DNA of 64,000 nt from Thomasclavelia sp. (lineage in GTDB: Bacteria; Bacillota_I; Bacilli_A; Erysipelotrichales; Coprobacillaceae). The position numbers and the translations under genes are program-made. The DNA is taken from the NCBI GenBank assembly GCA_028749475.1, contig JAQVWN010000003.1, positions 1 through 64,000 on the forward strand, in the 5' to 3' direction. How positions within the stretch are numbered: position 1 is the stretch's first letter; every line of letters begins with the position of its first letter. Below the pieces are notes generated by a model. The model made no database searches. It had not been told where the DNA came from and saw nothing but the letters and a program-made list of their open reading frames with translations. Below, piece after piece: positions 7,394-17,931 of this stretch.

Positions 7394-8488
7394 ATGAAAA
7401 AATTTTTAAAAGAAGCCAAAGGTCATTTAATGACAGGTATTGGTTATATGCTTCCGTTGATTATTGGAGCATCATTAGTTGTAGCAATTCCAAAATTAAT
7501 TGGAGTTTCAATGGGTATTAATAGTTTAGATCCTTATGCAAAATCTCAAGGTTTTTTACATATTCTTTATCTACTAGAACAAGTAGGTTGGACAGGTATT
7601 GGTTTAGTAAATACTGTTTTAGCTGGATTTGTTGCATATAGTATTGCCGATAAACCTGCAATTGGAGCAGGATTAATTGGTGGTGCTTTAGCAACAAGTA
7701 CAAAAGCTGGATTTTTAGGCGCAGTCATTGCCGCTTTTATTGCTGGTTATGCTGTAAGATGGGCAAAGAATCATATCCATTTACCAGAATCAATGAATCA
7801 AATGATGCCACTAGTTATTTGTCCATTTATTGCAACAGGACTAGTTGCTATCATTATGGGAGTTATTTTAGCTACACCTTTAGCAGCAATTAATAATGCA
7901 TTAGTATCTTGGTTAAAAGGTATGTGTGAAGGTGGAACAAGTCAATTACTTATGGCTCTAATTTTAGGAGCAATGATTGCTTCTGATATGGGTGGCCCAA
8001 TTAATAAATCAGCATGGATGGCTGGTAATGTATTATTAACAGAAGGAATTTATCAACCAAATGTATATATTAACTGTGCAATTTGTATTCCTCCGCTAGC
8101 TTATGCTATTGCAACTGTAATTAAAAAAAGTCGTTTTTCAGCTAGCTTTTTAGAAGCAGGAAAAGGTAACTGGGTTATGGGATTTATTGGCATTACTGAA
8201 GGAGCTATTCCTTTTACATTAGTTAAACCAACTATCTTAATTCCTGTTAATATGGTTGGTGGAGCCTTAGGAGCTGGTATTTGTTGTCTATTAGGCGCAA
8301 CTGCAAATATTCCTCCTGTTGGTGGAATGTATGGTTTCATATCAATCACAAATGGTTGGGCATATTTAGTTGGCTTGATTGTTGGTGCTGTATTTATTGC
8401 AGTGGTTTCAACATTGTTAGTTGATTTCAATGATTTACCAACAGAAGAAGATGTAGATATGGATGATATCGAAATTTCGATTGAATAA
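7394..8488 (+). CDS. PTS fructose/mannosyl-type EIIC component
   Basis: A 364-residue polytopic membrane permease of the fructose PTS family, beginning with the cytosolic AKGHLMTGIGYMLP motif and containing DMGGPINKSAW near residue 200 and the GITEGAIPF motif near 275, both characteristic of EIIC-Fru. It moves the sugar inwards while EIIB phosphorylates it. GGAGAG is the ribosome-binding site. A terminator-like hairpin follows it, before the mannosidase gene. Confidence 0.94.
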   Translation: MKKFLKEAKGHLMTGIGYMLPLIIGASLVVAIPKLIGVSMGINSLDPYAKSQGFLHILYLLEQVGWTGIGLVNTVLAGFVAYSIADKPAIGAGLIGGALATSTKAGFLGAVIAAFIAGYAVRWAKNHIHLPESMNQMMPLVICPFIATGLVAIIMGVILATPLAAINNALVSWLKGMCEGGTSQLLMALILGAMIASDMGGPINKSAWMAGNVLLTEGIYQPNVYINCAICIPPLAYAIATVIKKSRFSASFLEAGKGNWVMGFIGITEGAIPFTLVKPTILIPVNMVGGALGAGICCLLGATANIPPVGGMYGFISITNGWAYLVGLIVGAVFIAVVSTLLVDFNDLPTEEDVDMDDIEISIE

Positions 8489-8494
8489 TATAAA

Positions 8495-8524
8495 ATAGGA
8501 AGATGAAAATCTTCCTATTATTTT
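8495..8524 (+). terminator. Terminator-like hairpin inside the PTS operon
   Basis: Ten-base perfect stem ATAGGAAGAT/ATCTTCCTAT with a GAAA loop followed by TATTTT, 11 bases before the mannosidase start. Probably a partial terminator that lowers downstream expression. Confidence 0.6.
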
Positions 8525-8535
8525 AGGAGGAAATA

Positions 8536-11259
8536 ATGAAAAGAAAAATACATGTAGTGCCTCATTCACATTGGGACAGAGAGTGGTATTTTACTACGTC
8601 AAGATCAAAAGTATACCTAATGAAAGATTTAAAAGATGTATTAGATACTTTAGAGTCAAATGATAAATTTAAATACTTTATGGTTGATGCACAAGGTTCA
8701 TTGCTAGATGATTATATTAAATGGAAGCCACACGATAAAGATAGAATTATGAAGCTGGTTCAAAAAAAGAAACTAATTATTGGACCATGGTATACACAAA
8801 GCGATCAACTTGTTATTTCTGGTGAATCCATTGTCAGAAATATGTATTATGGTATGAAAAGATGCGAAAATTTTGGTGGATATATGAATGTAGGGTATGT
8901 TCCAGATTCTTTTGGCCAATCGGGAAATATGCCTCAAATATATCGTCAGTTTGGTATAGAAGATACGCTATTTTGGCGTGGTGTAAGTGATGAAATGGTA
9001 AAACATACCGATTTCAATTGGCGTGGAGATGATGGTAGTGTTGTATTTGCAACGCAAATTCCCTTTGGTTATTACATAGGTGGAAATATCCCTGAAGATC
9101 CTAAAGCTAATAATGATTTTTGGCAAACAGAATGTTTTAAAAAGGCCGGAGGGAGAAGTGCAACAAGACATATTTATTTTCCTAATGGTTTTGATCAAGC
9201 CCCAATTAGAACTAATCTTCCAAAGTTAATTGAAGAAAGGAATAAAGTAGATCCAGATAATGAATATGTTATTAGTTGTGTTGAAGACTATATCAAAGAT
9301 GTAAAGTCAGAGAAACCGAATTTAGAAGAAGTTAATGGCGAATTGGTTATTGCAAAACATATGCGAATTCACAAATCTATTTTTTCATCAAGATCTGATT
9401 TAAAAGTTTTAAATACCAAAATACAAAACTATGTTACTAATACTTTAGAACCCATTTTAACAATAGCTTACAACATAGGTTTTGATTACCCTCATGAGGC
9501 AGTTAAAGAAGTATGGAAATTACTGTTTGAAAATGCAGCACATGATTCAATTGGTTCTTGTATAAGTGATACAGCAAATGAAGATGTTTATGTACGTTAT
9601 AAACAAGCAAGAGATATATCAGTTAATCTTGTGGAGTTATATTCAAGATTAATTGCTACGAATGTCAAAAACAAAAATGGAGAAATGACATTAACAATTA
9701 TTAATCCATTACCTCATAAACGTAATGAAACAGCGATTGTTAAAGCATATTTACCTGGGGATCATTTCGCAATTAAAGATCCGAATGGTCAACTAGTGAA
9801 CTATTCTATCATTGAAAAAAGGGATTTAACAGATTATGTATTATCTCAAACAATTCGTTTAGATCCAAGTTTTGAATTCTATGTGCCAAATATTGTTTAT
9901 GAAGCAACTATTGCTATTGAATTAAATGATATTCCAGCTATGGGATATACGCAATATACAATTAGTGTAGAAGATAATAGTTTGGAACCCATGGTAAAAG
10001 AAAACAAACTGGAAAATGAGTTTTATAAAATTAGTATTTCTAACGATGGTTCTTTAACCATTCTTGACAAACAAAATGGGTGTCTTTATGAAAATCAAGG
10101 GGTACTTGTAGAAAATGGGGATGATGGTGATAGTTTTAACTATTCTCCACCAAGAAAAGATGTTGAAGTATTCTCCACTAACTTTGAACCAGATGTTAGA
10201 ATAAGTGGGTCAGACATTATTCATAAGGCTGATATTGCTTATAATATGGTAATACCATCTGATTTGGAAGAACGCGCTAAAGGAAAGTGTTCAATTCAGA
10301 TGCCAGTTAAAATAGAAGTCTCTCTAAGGAAATATAGTAAAGTAGTTGACTTTAAAGTTACTGTCGATAACAAAGGGTTATCTCATAGACTTTGTGTATT
10401 GTTTGATAGTCAAATGGTGACTAAATTTAATTTTGCTGATCAACAATTTGGATCAATTTCGCGCCCTAATGTTTATGAAAAAGAGATGAAATCATATTTA
10501 ACAGGTCTAAATAATAAAGGGCTTAAAACTGACAAAGTTGTGGAATTAGCTAATTGGGCAAATGATCAATCATCTTGGCAAGAACCACCTATTTCTATTG
10601 AACCAACACAATCTTATGTAGCTCTTGCTAATGAAGAGAGAGGTATTGCTGTTATACCACAAGGTGTTAGAGAATATGAAATTGTCGGTAAAGATAAAAA
10701 TCTTATTAGATTGACTTTGTTTAGAACATATGGATTTATGGGCAAGGAAAACTTAGTTTATCGTCCAGGTCGTGCTTCAGGAGAAAAAATCATTGAAACA
10801 CCAGATGCTCAATTGCTTAAAAAAATGTCTTTTGATTTCGGATTTATGACATTCGTTGGTAATATAAACAATTCCAATGTTGATACAATAGCAAAGGATT
10901 ACAATAGTAAAATTGAAGTGTATAATTATGCACCTTATTTAAATGGAAGACTTATTTTTTCACAAAGAGAAATAAAAGGTACTAATCCAATTCAGAATTC
11001 ATTGTTTAAAACAGAAAATAGATTAATAGTTAGTACCATTAAAAAAGCAGAAGATAATAACGGAATTATTATTAGATTATTTAATGGTAAGAATCATTGT
11101 GAATTAAACGATACAATTAGTTTTAATACTGAAGTAAAAGAAGCATATTATACAAATTTGAAGGAAGAAAAAGTCGAAATGATAGATGTTTTAAACAATA
11201 CTATAAATGTAAAGACATTAGGACACTGCCAGTTCATAACAATATGTGTAAAACTCTAA
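8536..11259 (+). CDS. mngB: GH38 alpha-mannosidase (MngB-like mannosylglycerate hydrolase)
   Basis: A 907-residue glycoside hydrolase family 38 enzyme. The zinc ligands are in HSHWDREW (His12, Asp14), the nucleophile is Asp124 in VPDSFGQSGNMPQ, and a second metal histidine lies in FENAAHDSIG. The long C-terminal beta-rich region is typical of the family and the length is close to E. coli MngB. As the last gene of a fructose-type PTS operon it probably hydrolyses an imported mannosyl compound, possibly 6-phosphorylated 2-O-mannosyl-D-glycerate. The exact substrate is inferred from the E. coli mngAB precedent. GGAGG ribosome-binding site; a terminator follows at 11423. Confidence 0.88.
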   Translation: MKRKIHVVPHSHWDREWYFTTSRSKVYLMKDLKDVLDTLESNDKFKYFMVDAQGSLLDDYIKWKPHDKDRIMKLVQKKKLIIGPWYTQSDQLVISGESIVRNMYYGMKRCENFGGYMNVGYVPDSFGQSGNMPQIYRQFGIEDTLFWRGVSDEMVKHTDFNWRGDDGSVVFATQIPFGYYIGGNIPEDPKANNDFWQTECFKKAGGRSATRHIYFPNGFDQAPIRTNLPKLIEERNKVDPDNEYVISCVEDYIKDVKSEKPNLEEVNGELVIAKHMRIHKSIFSSRSDLKVLNTKIQNYVTNTLEPILTIAYNIGFDYPHEAVKEVWKLLFENAAHDSIGSCISDTANEDVYVRYKQARDISVNLVELYSRLIATNVKNKNGEMTLTIINPLPHKRNETAIVKAYLPGDHFAIKDPNGQLVNYSIIEKRDLTDYVLSQTIRLDPSFEFYVPNIVYEATIAIELNDIPAMGYTQYTISVEDNSLEPMVKENKLENEFYKISISNDGSLTILDKQNGCLYENQGVLVENGDDGDSFNYSPPRKDVEVFSTNFEPDVRISGSDIIHKADIAYNMVIPSDLEERAKGKCSIQMPVKIEVSLRKYSKVVDFKVTVDNKGLSHRLCVLFDSQMVTKFNFADQQFGSISRPNVYEKEMKSYLTGLNNKGLKTDKVVELANWANDQSSWQEPPISIEPTQSYVALANEERGIAVIPQGVREYEIVGKDKNLIRLTLFRTYGFMGKENLVYRPGRASGEKIIETPDAQLLKKMSFDFGFMTFVGNINNSNVDTIAKDYNSKIEVYNYAPYLNGRLIFSQREIKGTNPIQNSLFKTENRLIVSTIKKAEDNNGIIIRLFNGKNHCELNDTISFNTEVKEAYYTNLKEEKVEMIDVLNNTINVKTLGHCQFITICVKL

Positions 11260-11567
11260 AACCATTATTGCTATAGATGTAGTTTACTGCGAATGTAAAT
11301 ATTAATTAGTTGATAATGAACCGCCTTCATAGAAGCTGATTAATTTAATATTATGTTCATAAAACTATAAATTGTATTGTAAAATTTAAGATAATAAAGC
11401 ATATCATATATATATTAAATGTGAGAGCAAATCTACTAACCAGTATTTGCTCTCTTTTCTATGCCTTATATGAACTAATACATAGTTTATCTATACATAT
11501 AAATATTTTGTTGTATTATAGATATGTGAATTAACATTGTATTACGTAATAAAAGTGGAGCAAGTAT
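11260..11567. other. 308-base intergenic region
   Basis: No gene seen on either strand. It holds an imperfect AT-rich inverted repeat (about 11300-11350) and the operon terminator at 11423. Confidence 0.6.
11423..11458 (+). terminator. Rho-independent terminator of the PTS-mannosidase operon
   Basis: Ten-base stem GAGAGCAAAT/ATTTGCTCTC with a 12-base loop, followed by TTTT. Confidence 0.8.
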
Positions 11568-11876
11568 ATGAATAATATTGTAATGATTATAATCGGAGTT
11601 TTAATGTTAGTAATAGGATATTTACTTGTTTTCAAACAAAAGATTAATCTTTTACATTCTTATCACTATAAAAGAGTACAAGAAAAAGATAAACCAACAG
11701 TTTGTAGATACACTGGTTTAGGAAATATTATTATTGGTATAGGAATGATTGTTGAACCTATATTTGCTTATTTAATAAGTGAAACGGTAGGCCTAATAAT
11801 TTGTTGTGTCTTTGTAGGAGTAGGTGTGATAATAGCGGTATTAGTTATTATGAAATATAATAATGGTTTATTTTAG
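11568..11876 (+). CDS. DUF3784-like small membrane protein
   Basis: A 102-residue protein with three predicted membrane segments (about 4-22, 49-67, 74-95) and a basic loop between the first two (LHSYHYKRVQEKDKP). The pattern of a first helix, a short polar loop with a conserved Tyr and two closely spaced helices resembles the DUF3784 family, whose function is unknown. GGAG lies upstream of the start. A YjdF-family gene follows 23 bases later. Confidence 0.65.
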   Translation: MNNIVMIIIGVLMLVIGYLLVFKQKINLLHSYHYKRVQEKDKPTVCRYTGLGNIIIGIGMIVEPIFAYLISETVGLIICCVFVGVGVIIAVLVIMKYNNGLF

Positions 11877-11899
11877 ATTTAGTAATTAGGAGAAGTATT

Positions 11900-12316
11900 A
11901 TGAATAAGGGAAGTATTAAACTTACTATATTGTTTGAGGATCCTTTTTGGATTGGAGTTTTTGAAATAGTATCATCTAATAAACTGAATGTTTGTAAAGT
12001 AACTTTTGGTGCTGAGCCTAGAGATAGTGAAGTTTATGAATTTGTTTTAAAGAATTTTAAGCGACTTACTTTTAGCCCAGAAATCAAAATAGAAAATAAG
12101 AAGAAATCTATTAATCCTAAAAGAAAACAAAGGGAAGCTAAAAAGCAAGTTCAACATAGTGGGATAGGAACTAAAGCTCAACAAGCATTAAGCCTTCAAA
12201 GAGAAAAACAAAAGGTTATTCATAAGGCAATTAGTAAAGAACAAAAAGAAGAAGAACAAGAAAGATTGTATCAACTTAAAAAACAAAAAAGAAAAGAGAA
12301 ACATAAAGGAAGATAA
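11900..12316 (+). CDS. YjdF-family protein (DUF2992)
   Basis: A 138-residue protein with the YjdF pattern: LTILFEDPFWIGVFE at the start, VTFGAEPRDSEVYEF in the middle and a long Lys/Arg/Gln-rich helical tail (KRKQREAKKQ, QEKEEQERLYQ type). In other Firmicutes yjdF is often governed by an azaaromatic-sensing riboswitch; the 23-base gap here leaves no room for one. Function of the protein is unknown. GGAGAAG ribosome-binding site. Confidence 0.85.
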   Translation: MNKGSIKLTILFEDPFWIGVFEIVSSNKLNVCKVTFGAEPRDSEVYEFVLKNFKRLTFSPEIKIENKKKSINPKRKQREAKKQVQHSGIGTKAQQALSLQREKQKVIHKAISKEQKEEEQERLYQLKKQKRKEKHKGR

Positions 12317-12351
12317 TCTATAGATAAAACTATAATTATTAGGTAAAAAAT

Positions 12352-12738
12352 ATGAAAGAGATAGATTATTTAAAATTAAAAGATTCAATATATGTTGAAA
12401 AAGAATCAGGAACAAATGTTAATTATTATATCTTTGATGAATTTGAAATTCATATCAATGTTTTAAAACCTCATACTATTCAAGAGTGGCATTACCACTC
12501 TTATATTGATGAAAATATCGTTGTTACAAAAGGTAAACTACATTGTAGATATATCGAAGATAATAAAGAAAAAGATGTTTATATTGGTAAAAATGAAGTA
12601 TTAAGAGTCTTACATAGTACACACACTATTGAAAATGATACTGATGAAGAAGTAGAATTCATTGTATTTAGATTTATTCCTCAAGGTAAAGATAATAAAG
12701 AATTAATTAAAAGTGATAAAACTGTGATTAATAAATAA
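12352..12738 (+). CDS. Cupin-domain protein
   Basis: A 128-residue single-domain cupin. The metal-binding histidines are visible in QEWHYHSYIDENIVVTKG (HxH plus a downstream Glu) and HSTHTIENDTDE (second cupin motif). Such proteins bind metals or small molecules; no substrate can be assigned. Weak ribosome-binding signal (TAGGTAAAA). It follows the YjdF gene by 35 bases and is ended by a terminator at 12805. Confidence 0.8.
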   Translation: MKEIDYLKLKDSIYVEKESGTNVNYYIFDEFEIHINVLKPHTIQEWHYHSYIDENIVVTKGKLHCRYIEDNKEKDVYIGKNEVLRVLHSTHTIENDTDEEVEFIVFRFIPQGKDNKELIKSDKTVINK

Positions 12739-12804
12739 TGAAGTGAATATTATAAAAGTAATAGTTATACACAAAATATATAGATATTATTTTGGATTAA
12801 TAAA

Positions 12805-12839
12805 AGAGTTTGATTATTCAAACTCTGTTTTGACTTTTA
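12805..12839 (+). terminator. Rho-independent terminator
   Basis: Nine-base stem AGAGTTTGA/TCAAACTCT, loop TTAT, followed by GTTTTGACTTTT. Confidence 0.75.
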
Positions 12840-12877
12840 TGTAGTATAAATAACTTATGATATACTATATACAACAG

Positions 12878-12891
12878 TGTTATCGATAACA
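12878..12891. promoter_or_regulatory. 14-bp palindromic operator upstream of the TauE gene
   Basis: Perfect palindrome TGTTATCGATAACA centred on CG, the usual form of LacI/GalR-family operators. It is placed between a TATACT-like box (12861) and the TauE/SafE start, where a repressor would block transcription. No LacI-family gene is in the window. Confidence 0.6.
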
Positions 12892-12935
12892 GAGAACATA
12901 TATCAAACGAACTATTAGAAGAATGGAGAAAAATA

Positions 12936-13658
12936 ATGACTATTCAATTATTACTATTGTTTTTAGGTAGTTTTCTTGCTGCCCTAATATCAGGAGCTGC
13001 CGGATTTGGTGGATCATTACTACTCCTTCCTGTAACTACGGCTATTGTCGGAGCTGATGTTGCAGTACCAGTTTTAACAATAGCTCAACTGATTGGTAAT
13101 ATTGCTAGAATGTCTACTGGATTTAAACAAATTGATTGGAAATCTGTCGGTTTGTTTTCAATTACATCATTACCACTAGCTGCTCTAGGAGCATTTGGTT
13201 TTGCATTATTACCTAAAGATTTGGTTACTAGATTTATTGGGGCAACACTTATTATCCTAGTAATCATCAAAATGGTAAGTCATAAAGATTTACCAAATAA
13301 TAAGGAAACATTACTTGTAGGAGGAGCAATAACTGGGGGATTGTCAGGACTTTGCGGTAGTGGAGGACCGATAGGAGCTGCTGTATTTTTATCATTGCAT
13401 TTGGCACCTGTGGCCTATATTGCGTCCGAAGCCGCTACAGCAACTGCTATGCACATTGTTAAAACAATTATTTATAGTAAATTAACGGATATAAACATTT
13501 ATACATTACTAATTGGTTTAGCGATGGGAGCTTTCATGTTTGTGGGAACTTATGTGGCTAAACATTTTATTGAAAATATGGAGAAAGGCAAATTCCAAAA
13601 ATATGTTGCTATACTCTTAGGTATTGTTGGCTTATATATGATGATTTTTGGTGCTTAA
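12936..13658 (+). CDS. TauE/SafE-family anion transporter
   Basis: A 240-residue membrane protein with seven to eight hydrophobic segments. The family's repeated glycine-rich motif is present twice (SGAAGFGGSLLLLP near residue 19 and SGLCGSGGPIGAA near 137). TauE/SafE proteins move sulfite, sulfonates or other organic anions. GGAG lies before the start and a LacI-like operator precedes the gene, so uptake or export may be induced by a sugar-acid-like ligand. A second, diverged member is at 33.4 kb. Confidence 0.9.
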   Translation: MTIQLLLLFLGSFLAALISGAAGFGGSLLLLPVTTAIVGADVAVPVLTIAQLIGNIARMSTGFKQIDWKSVGLFSITSLPLAALGAFGFALLPKDLVTRFIGATLIILVIIKMVSHKDLPNNKETLLVGGAITGGLSGLCGSGGPIGAAVFLSLHLAPVAYIASEAATATAMHIVKTIIYSKLTDINIYTLLIGLAMGAFMFVGTYVAKHFIENMEKGKFQKYVAILLGIVGLYMMIFGA

Positions 13659-13787
13659 ATATTATAATGCTACAATTATCACTAATAATATATTTCGGTT
13701 TTATATCTATAAAAAAAGTAAATGGTATAATATTTGTAGCAATACTATTTAAATATATTTAATAGTATTTATATGAGGATAAATAAA

Positions 13788-14621
13788 ATGGAAAGCATAT
13801 TTGATCGAATTCAAAAACAAAATAAATTAAATGAGAATGAGAAAATAATTCTTGACTATATTGTTAATCACTTAGATGAAATTCCTTATATTTCATCACG
13901 TGAATTAGCTAGAAGAACTTACACTTCTTCAACAGTTATCATTCGTTTTATCAAGAAACTAAATTATGAATCTTATAATGATTTTAAACTTAATATTGTT
14001 GCTGATTTAAAACATATGAATGCTCCCGATCTTTCTATTTTATCTAATGAAGATATTTTATCTTTAGTTAATAAAACTTCCGATATTGAAATTCAAATTA
14101 TTGAACGAACTAAAGAAAATCTATCAATGAATAAATTAAAAGATATTGCATCTCTTTTAGTAAAATATCAATATATTGATATTATTGCTAATGATACCAA
14201 CGCAACGATAGCTCAGTATGCTAGCCATCTATTATGGAGCCTTGGCAAAATAGTAAATGTATATGATAAAAGTGATAAACAATTATTTGTGGGAATTAAT
14301 ATTCCTCAAGATCACTTAGTTATTCTCATTAGTAAATATGGAAGAAATGATATTTTAAAGAAAACAGCCTTAACTTTAAAATCTAGAGGTGTTAAAACGA
14401 TTGGTTTAACTTCTCAATTTGATAAACAACTATTTAAACTATGTGATTATCATATTAATGGTTTTGTAGAAGAATCTTCTGAGAAACTTCGGGATACTGT
14501 CTTTTATATCTCTTTAAAATATATTTTAGATTTGTTTTATGTCATTCTATTTTCTCAAAACTATGATAATGCAATTCAATTAGAAGACTTATATTCTAAT
14601 ATTTTTAATAAGAAAATGTAG
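13788..14621 (+). CDS. MurR/RpiR-family transcriptional regulator
   Basis: A 277-residue regulator with an N-terminal RpiR HTH (ISSRELARRTYTSSTVIIRFIKKLNYESYNDFK, about residues 38-72) and a C-terminal SIS sugar-phosphate-binding domain (ILISKYGRNDILKKTALTLK). Start at the ATG nine bases after GAGG; an in-frame ATG five codons earlier overlaps that box. It lies just before a GH1/EIIB operon and ends in its own terminator. Likely senses a phosphosugar made by that operon. TGGTATAAT at 13724 looks like its promoter. Confidence 0.9.
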   Translation: MESIFDRIQKQNKLNENEKIILDYIVNHLDEIPYISSRELARRTYTSSTVIIRFIKKLNYESYNDFKLNIVADLKHMNAPDLSILSNEDILSLVNKTSDIEIQIIERTKENLSMNKLKDIASLLVKYQYIDIIANDTNATIAQYASHLLWSLGKIVNVYDKSDKQLFVGINIPQDHLVILISKYGRNDILKKTALTLKSRGVKTIGLTSQFDKQLFKLCDYHINGFVEESSEKLRDTVFYISLKYILDLFYVILFSQNYDNAIQLEDLYSNIFNKKM

Positions 14622-14638
14622 CATTGCTACATTTTTTT
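14616..14638 (+). terminator. Rho-independent terminator overlapping the RpiR stop codon
   Basis: ATGTAGC/GCTACAT with a three-base loop and seven T; the stop codon TAG is within the 5' arm. Confidence 0.85.
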
Positions 14639-14712
14639 ATTATGTTTATTTATTGTTTTTGTTTCATTGTTTCTATCAAGAGCTAAAGTATTGTTTTACC
14701 TTTTAAAAATAA

Positions 14713-16206
<1,494 letters not shown>

Positions 16207-16231
16207 ATAAAAAAAGAAAGAGGATAAAAAA

Positions 16232-16546
16232 ATGAAAACAATTATGTTAGTATGCGGAGCAGGGATGTCAACAAGTTTATTAGTAACTAAAATGCAAAAG
16301 GCAGCAACAGCTTTAGGAGAAGAAGCAAATATCTTTGCTTTACCTGTTACAGATGGTATTAAAAGATTAAAAGAAGTTGATTGTGTTTTACTTGGGCCAC
16401 AAGTACGTTACAATTTAAAAGGATTTAAAGATGAAATAGAAAAACAAGGATTAACTCTTCCTTGTGAAGTAATTGATATGAGAGATTATGGTGTAATGAA
16501 TGGCGAAAAAGTATATGATTTTGCTAAGAAATTAATGGGTGAATAA
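16232..16546 (+). CDS. PTS lactose/cellobiose-type EIIB component
   Basis: A 104-residue EIIB-Lac/Cel with phosphocysteine Cys8 in IMLVCGAGMSTSLL and the DCVLLGPQVRYNL motif. It would pass phosphate to the sugar carried by the EIIC encoded 2.4 kb downstream. No EIIA-Lac/Cel gene (a short helical protein with a central His) is found anywhere in the locus, so EIIA must come from another operon. Ribosome-binding site AAGAGGA. Confidence 0.94.
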   Translation: MKTIMLVCGAGMSTSLLVTKMQKAATALGEEANIFALPVTDGIKRLKEVDCVLLGPQVRYNLKGFKDEIEKQGLTLPCEVIDMRDYGVMNGEKVYDFAKKLMGE

Positions 16547-16571
16547 TTCATATCTTTAATAGGAGATTCTT

Positions 16572-16988
16572 ATGGAATATAGAGTAAAGGTTACAGTTTT
16601 AGATAAAAAACTATATCCAGAATTACAAACTGAATACTGTGCTGATCCTAATAGCGGAAAATGTGCTTGTTATAATGTGGGCGATGAATTTCTATTTTGT
16701 AGAAATGATCAACAAGACGATTTCTGGCATATGGGAGCAGGTACCCTAATTAAAAGTGGAAAACCTGATGAAGGAGGACTTCTTTCACCAGGAACAAAGC
16801 ACTGTGGAAGTGAGGGCGTTCCATTTTGTTCAGAAGCATGGGATTGCATAAGTAGATATATCTATTCTGCCCTTCAAGGTGGAGCAATTATGCATGGTTG
16901 GACTAATGATGACAAGGTAATGATTACTTGTTGTAATGATGGAACAAGACCAGTAATTTTTAAAATTGAACGACTAGATATTGAATAA
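16572..16988 (+). CDS. TIGR04076-family protein
   Basis: A 138-residue cysteine-rich protein matching the TIGR04076 pattern: VKVTVLDKKLYPEL, a CxCYNVGDEF motif, then CSEAWDCISRYIYSALQGG and a late TCCNDGTRPVIFKIER. Members are frequent in gut Firmicutes and Bacteroides, often near sugar or metal genes; no function is established. Seven cysteines suggest metal or cluster binding. It is the third gene of the GH1-EIIB operon and is followed by a terminator. Confidence 0.8.
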   Translation: MEYRVKVTVLDKKLYPELQTEYCADPNSGKCACYNVGDEFLFCRNDQQDDFWHMGAGTLIKSGKPDEGGLLSPGTKHCGSEGVPFCSEAWDCISRYIYSALQGGAIMHGWTNDDKVMITCCNDGTRPVIFKIERLDIE

Positions 16989-17055
16989 TAATATAAATAT
17001 CTAATAAATAGTGAAAATAATTATAATATAACTTTAATAAATTTCTATGATAAAG

Positions 17056-17079
17056 GTCCTTGATTTTCAAGGACTTTTT
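17056..17079 (+). terminator. Rho-independent terminator
   Basis: Eight-base stem GTCCTTGA/TCAAGGAC with TTT loop and five T, ending the GH1-EIIB operon. Confidence 0.85.
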
Positions 17080-17086
17080 ATTAATT

Positions 17087-17098
17087 GGAATAATTTCC
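17087..17098. promoter_or_regulatory. GGAA-TTCC palindrome, copy 1 (RpiR operator candidate)
   Basis: GGAATAATTTCC, 14 bases before a TATAAT box (17111-17116) that precedes the second RpiR gene. The position fits autoregulation. Two better copies occur at 17932 and 18897. Confidence 0.5.
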
Positions 17099-17132
17099 GT
17101 TATATGATAGTATAATGGAAAGGGAGGATCAT

Positions 17133-17900
17133 ATGGACTTCTTAGAAAATATAAATTTAAAAAAGAATACCCTGACTAAAAATGAGAACAAAGCTTGTGA
17201 ATTAATATGTAGTGACTTACAAAGGATGCAACAATACTCATTAACTCAAATGTCAGATGAGATAAAGATTAGTAAAACAACAATCTTAAGATTCTGTCAA
17301 AAAATTGGATATAGTGGATATAGTGAATTTAGATATGATTGTATTAAATACGTTAATAGTCTTCATAATGCAGAAAAAAATGGTAAAGAAGATCAAGAGT
17401 ATGGAAAAATTAAAAATGTTGAAACCATTTATAACAATACAATTAAATTAATGCATTATACTTTAGATGATAAAAAAATGGTTCAATTAGTTAAAATGAT
17501 TAAAAGTGCTAGAATTGTCCGAGCAGTAGGAGAAGTTAATAGTTCTGTTTCCGCTTTACAATTAAAATATGCTCTAGCAATGTATGGTATTAATTGTAAT
17601 GTCTTATCCTCAAGTACTGATGTTAAAGCAATAGATCTATGTGCTAATAAAGATGATTTAATTGTTTTATTTAGTGCTAGTGGAAAAAGTGAAGTTGTAA
17701 AAGAAACAATGAATCTTAAAGAAAATGTTGGGTGTAAAATAGTTTTAATAACTATGGCTAATGATAAAGAACTAGAAGAAAAGGTAGATAATTACTTATT
17801 ATTACCACCAGTAGCTACGTTAAAGAATAAATCATTATTAGATAGTATCCCAATTTTCTCAGTTTTTATCGAAATTCTTTTATATTATATTAATGATTAA
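17133..17900 (+). CDS. MurR/RpiR-family transcriptional regulator
   Basis: A 255-residue RpiR regulator: HTH at about residues 35-70 (YSLTQMSDEIKISKTTILRFCQKIGYSGYSEFR) and an SIS domain with LIVLFSASGKSEVVKE near residue 185, which binds sugar phosphates. Start at the ATG preceded by AAAGGGAGG; an in-frame ATG six codons earlier is part of the TATAAT promoter box. Palindromes of the GGAAT-ATTCC type precede this gene, the esterase and the EIIC gene, which makes it the likely controller of that group. Confidence 0.9.
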   Translation: MDFLENINLKKNTLTKNENKACELICSDLQRMQQYSLTQMSDEIKISKTTILRFCQKIGYSGYSEFRYDCIKYVNSLHNAEKNGKEDQEYGKIKNVETIYNNTIKLMHYTLDDKKMVQLVKMIKSARIVRAVGEVNSSVSALQLKYALAMYGINCNVLSSSTDVKAIDLCANKDDLIVLFSASGKSEVVKETMNLKENVGCKIVLITMANDKELEEKVDNYLLLPPVATLKNKSLLDSIPIFSVFIEILLYYIND

Positions 17901-17921
17901 AGGAGTAAAATCCTTTTTTTT
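17898..17921 (+). terminator. Rho-independent terminator
   Basis: AAAGGA/TCCTTT stem with a six-base loop and T run, overlapping the stop codon of the RpiR gene. Confidence 0.65.
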
Positions 17922-17931
17922 AATTAAAAAA

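Noticed and set aside
11877-11899. yjdF riboswitch before the YjdF-family gene
   Set aside because: Only 23 bases separate it from the previous gene; the aptamer is not there.
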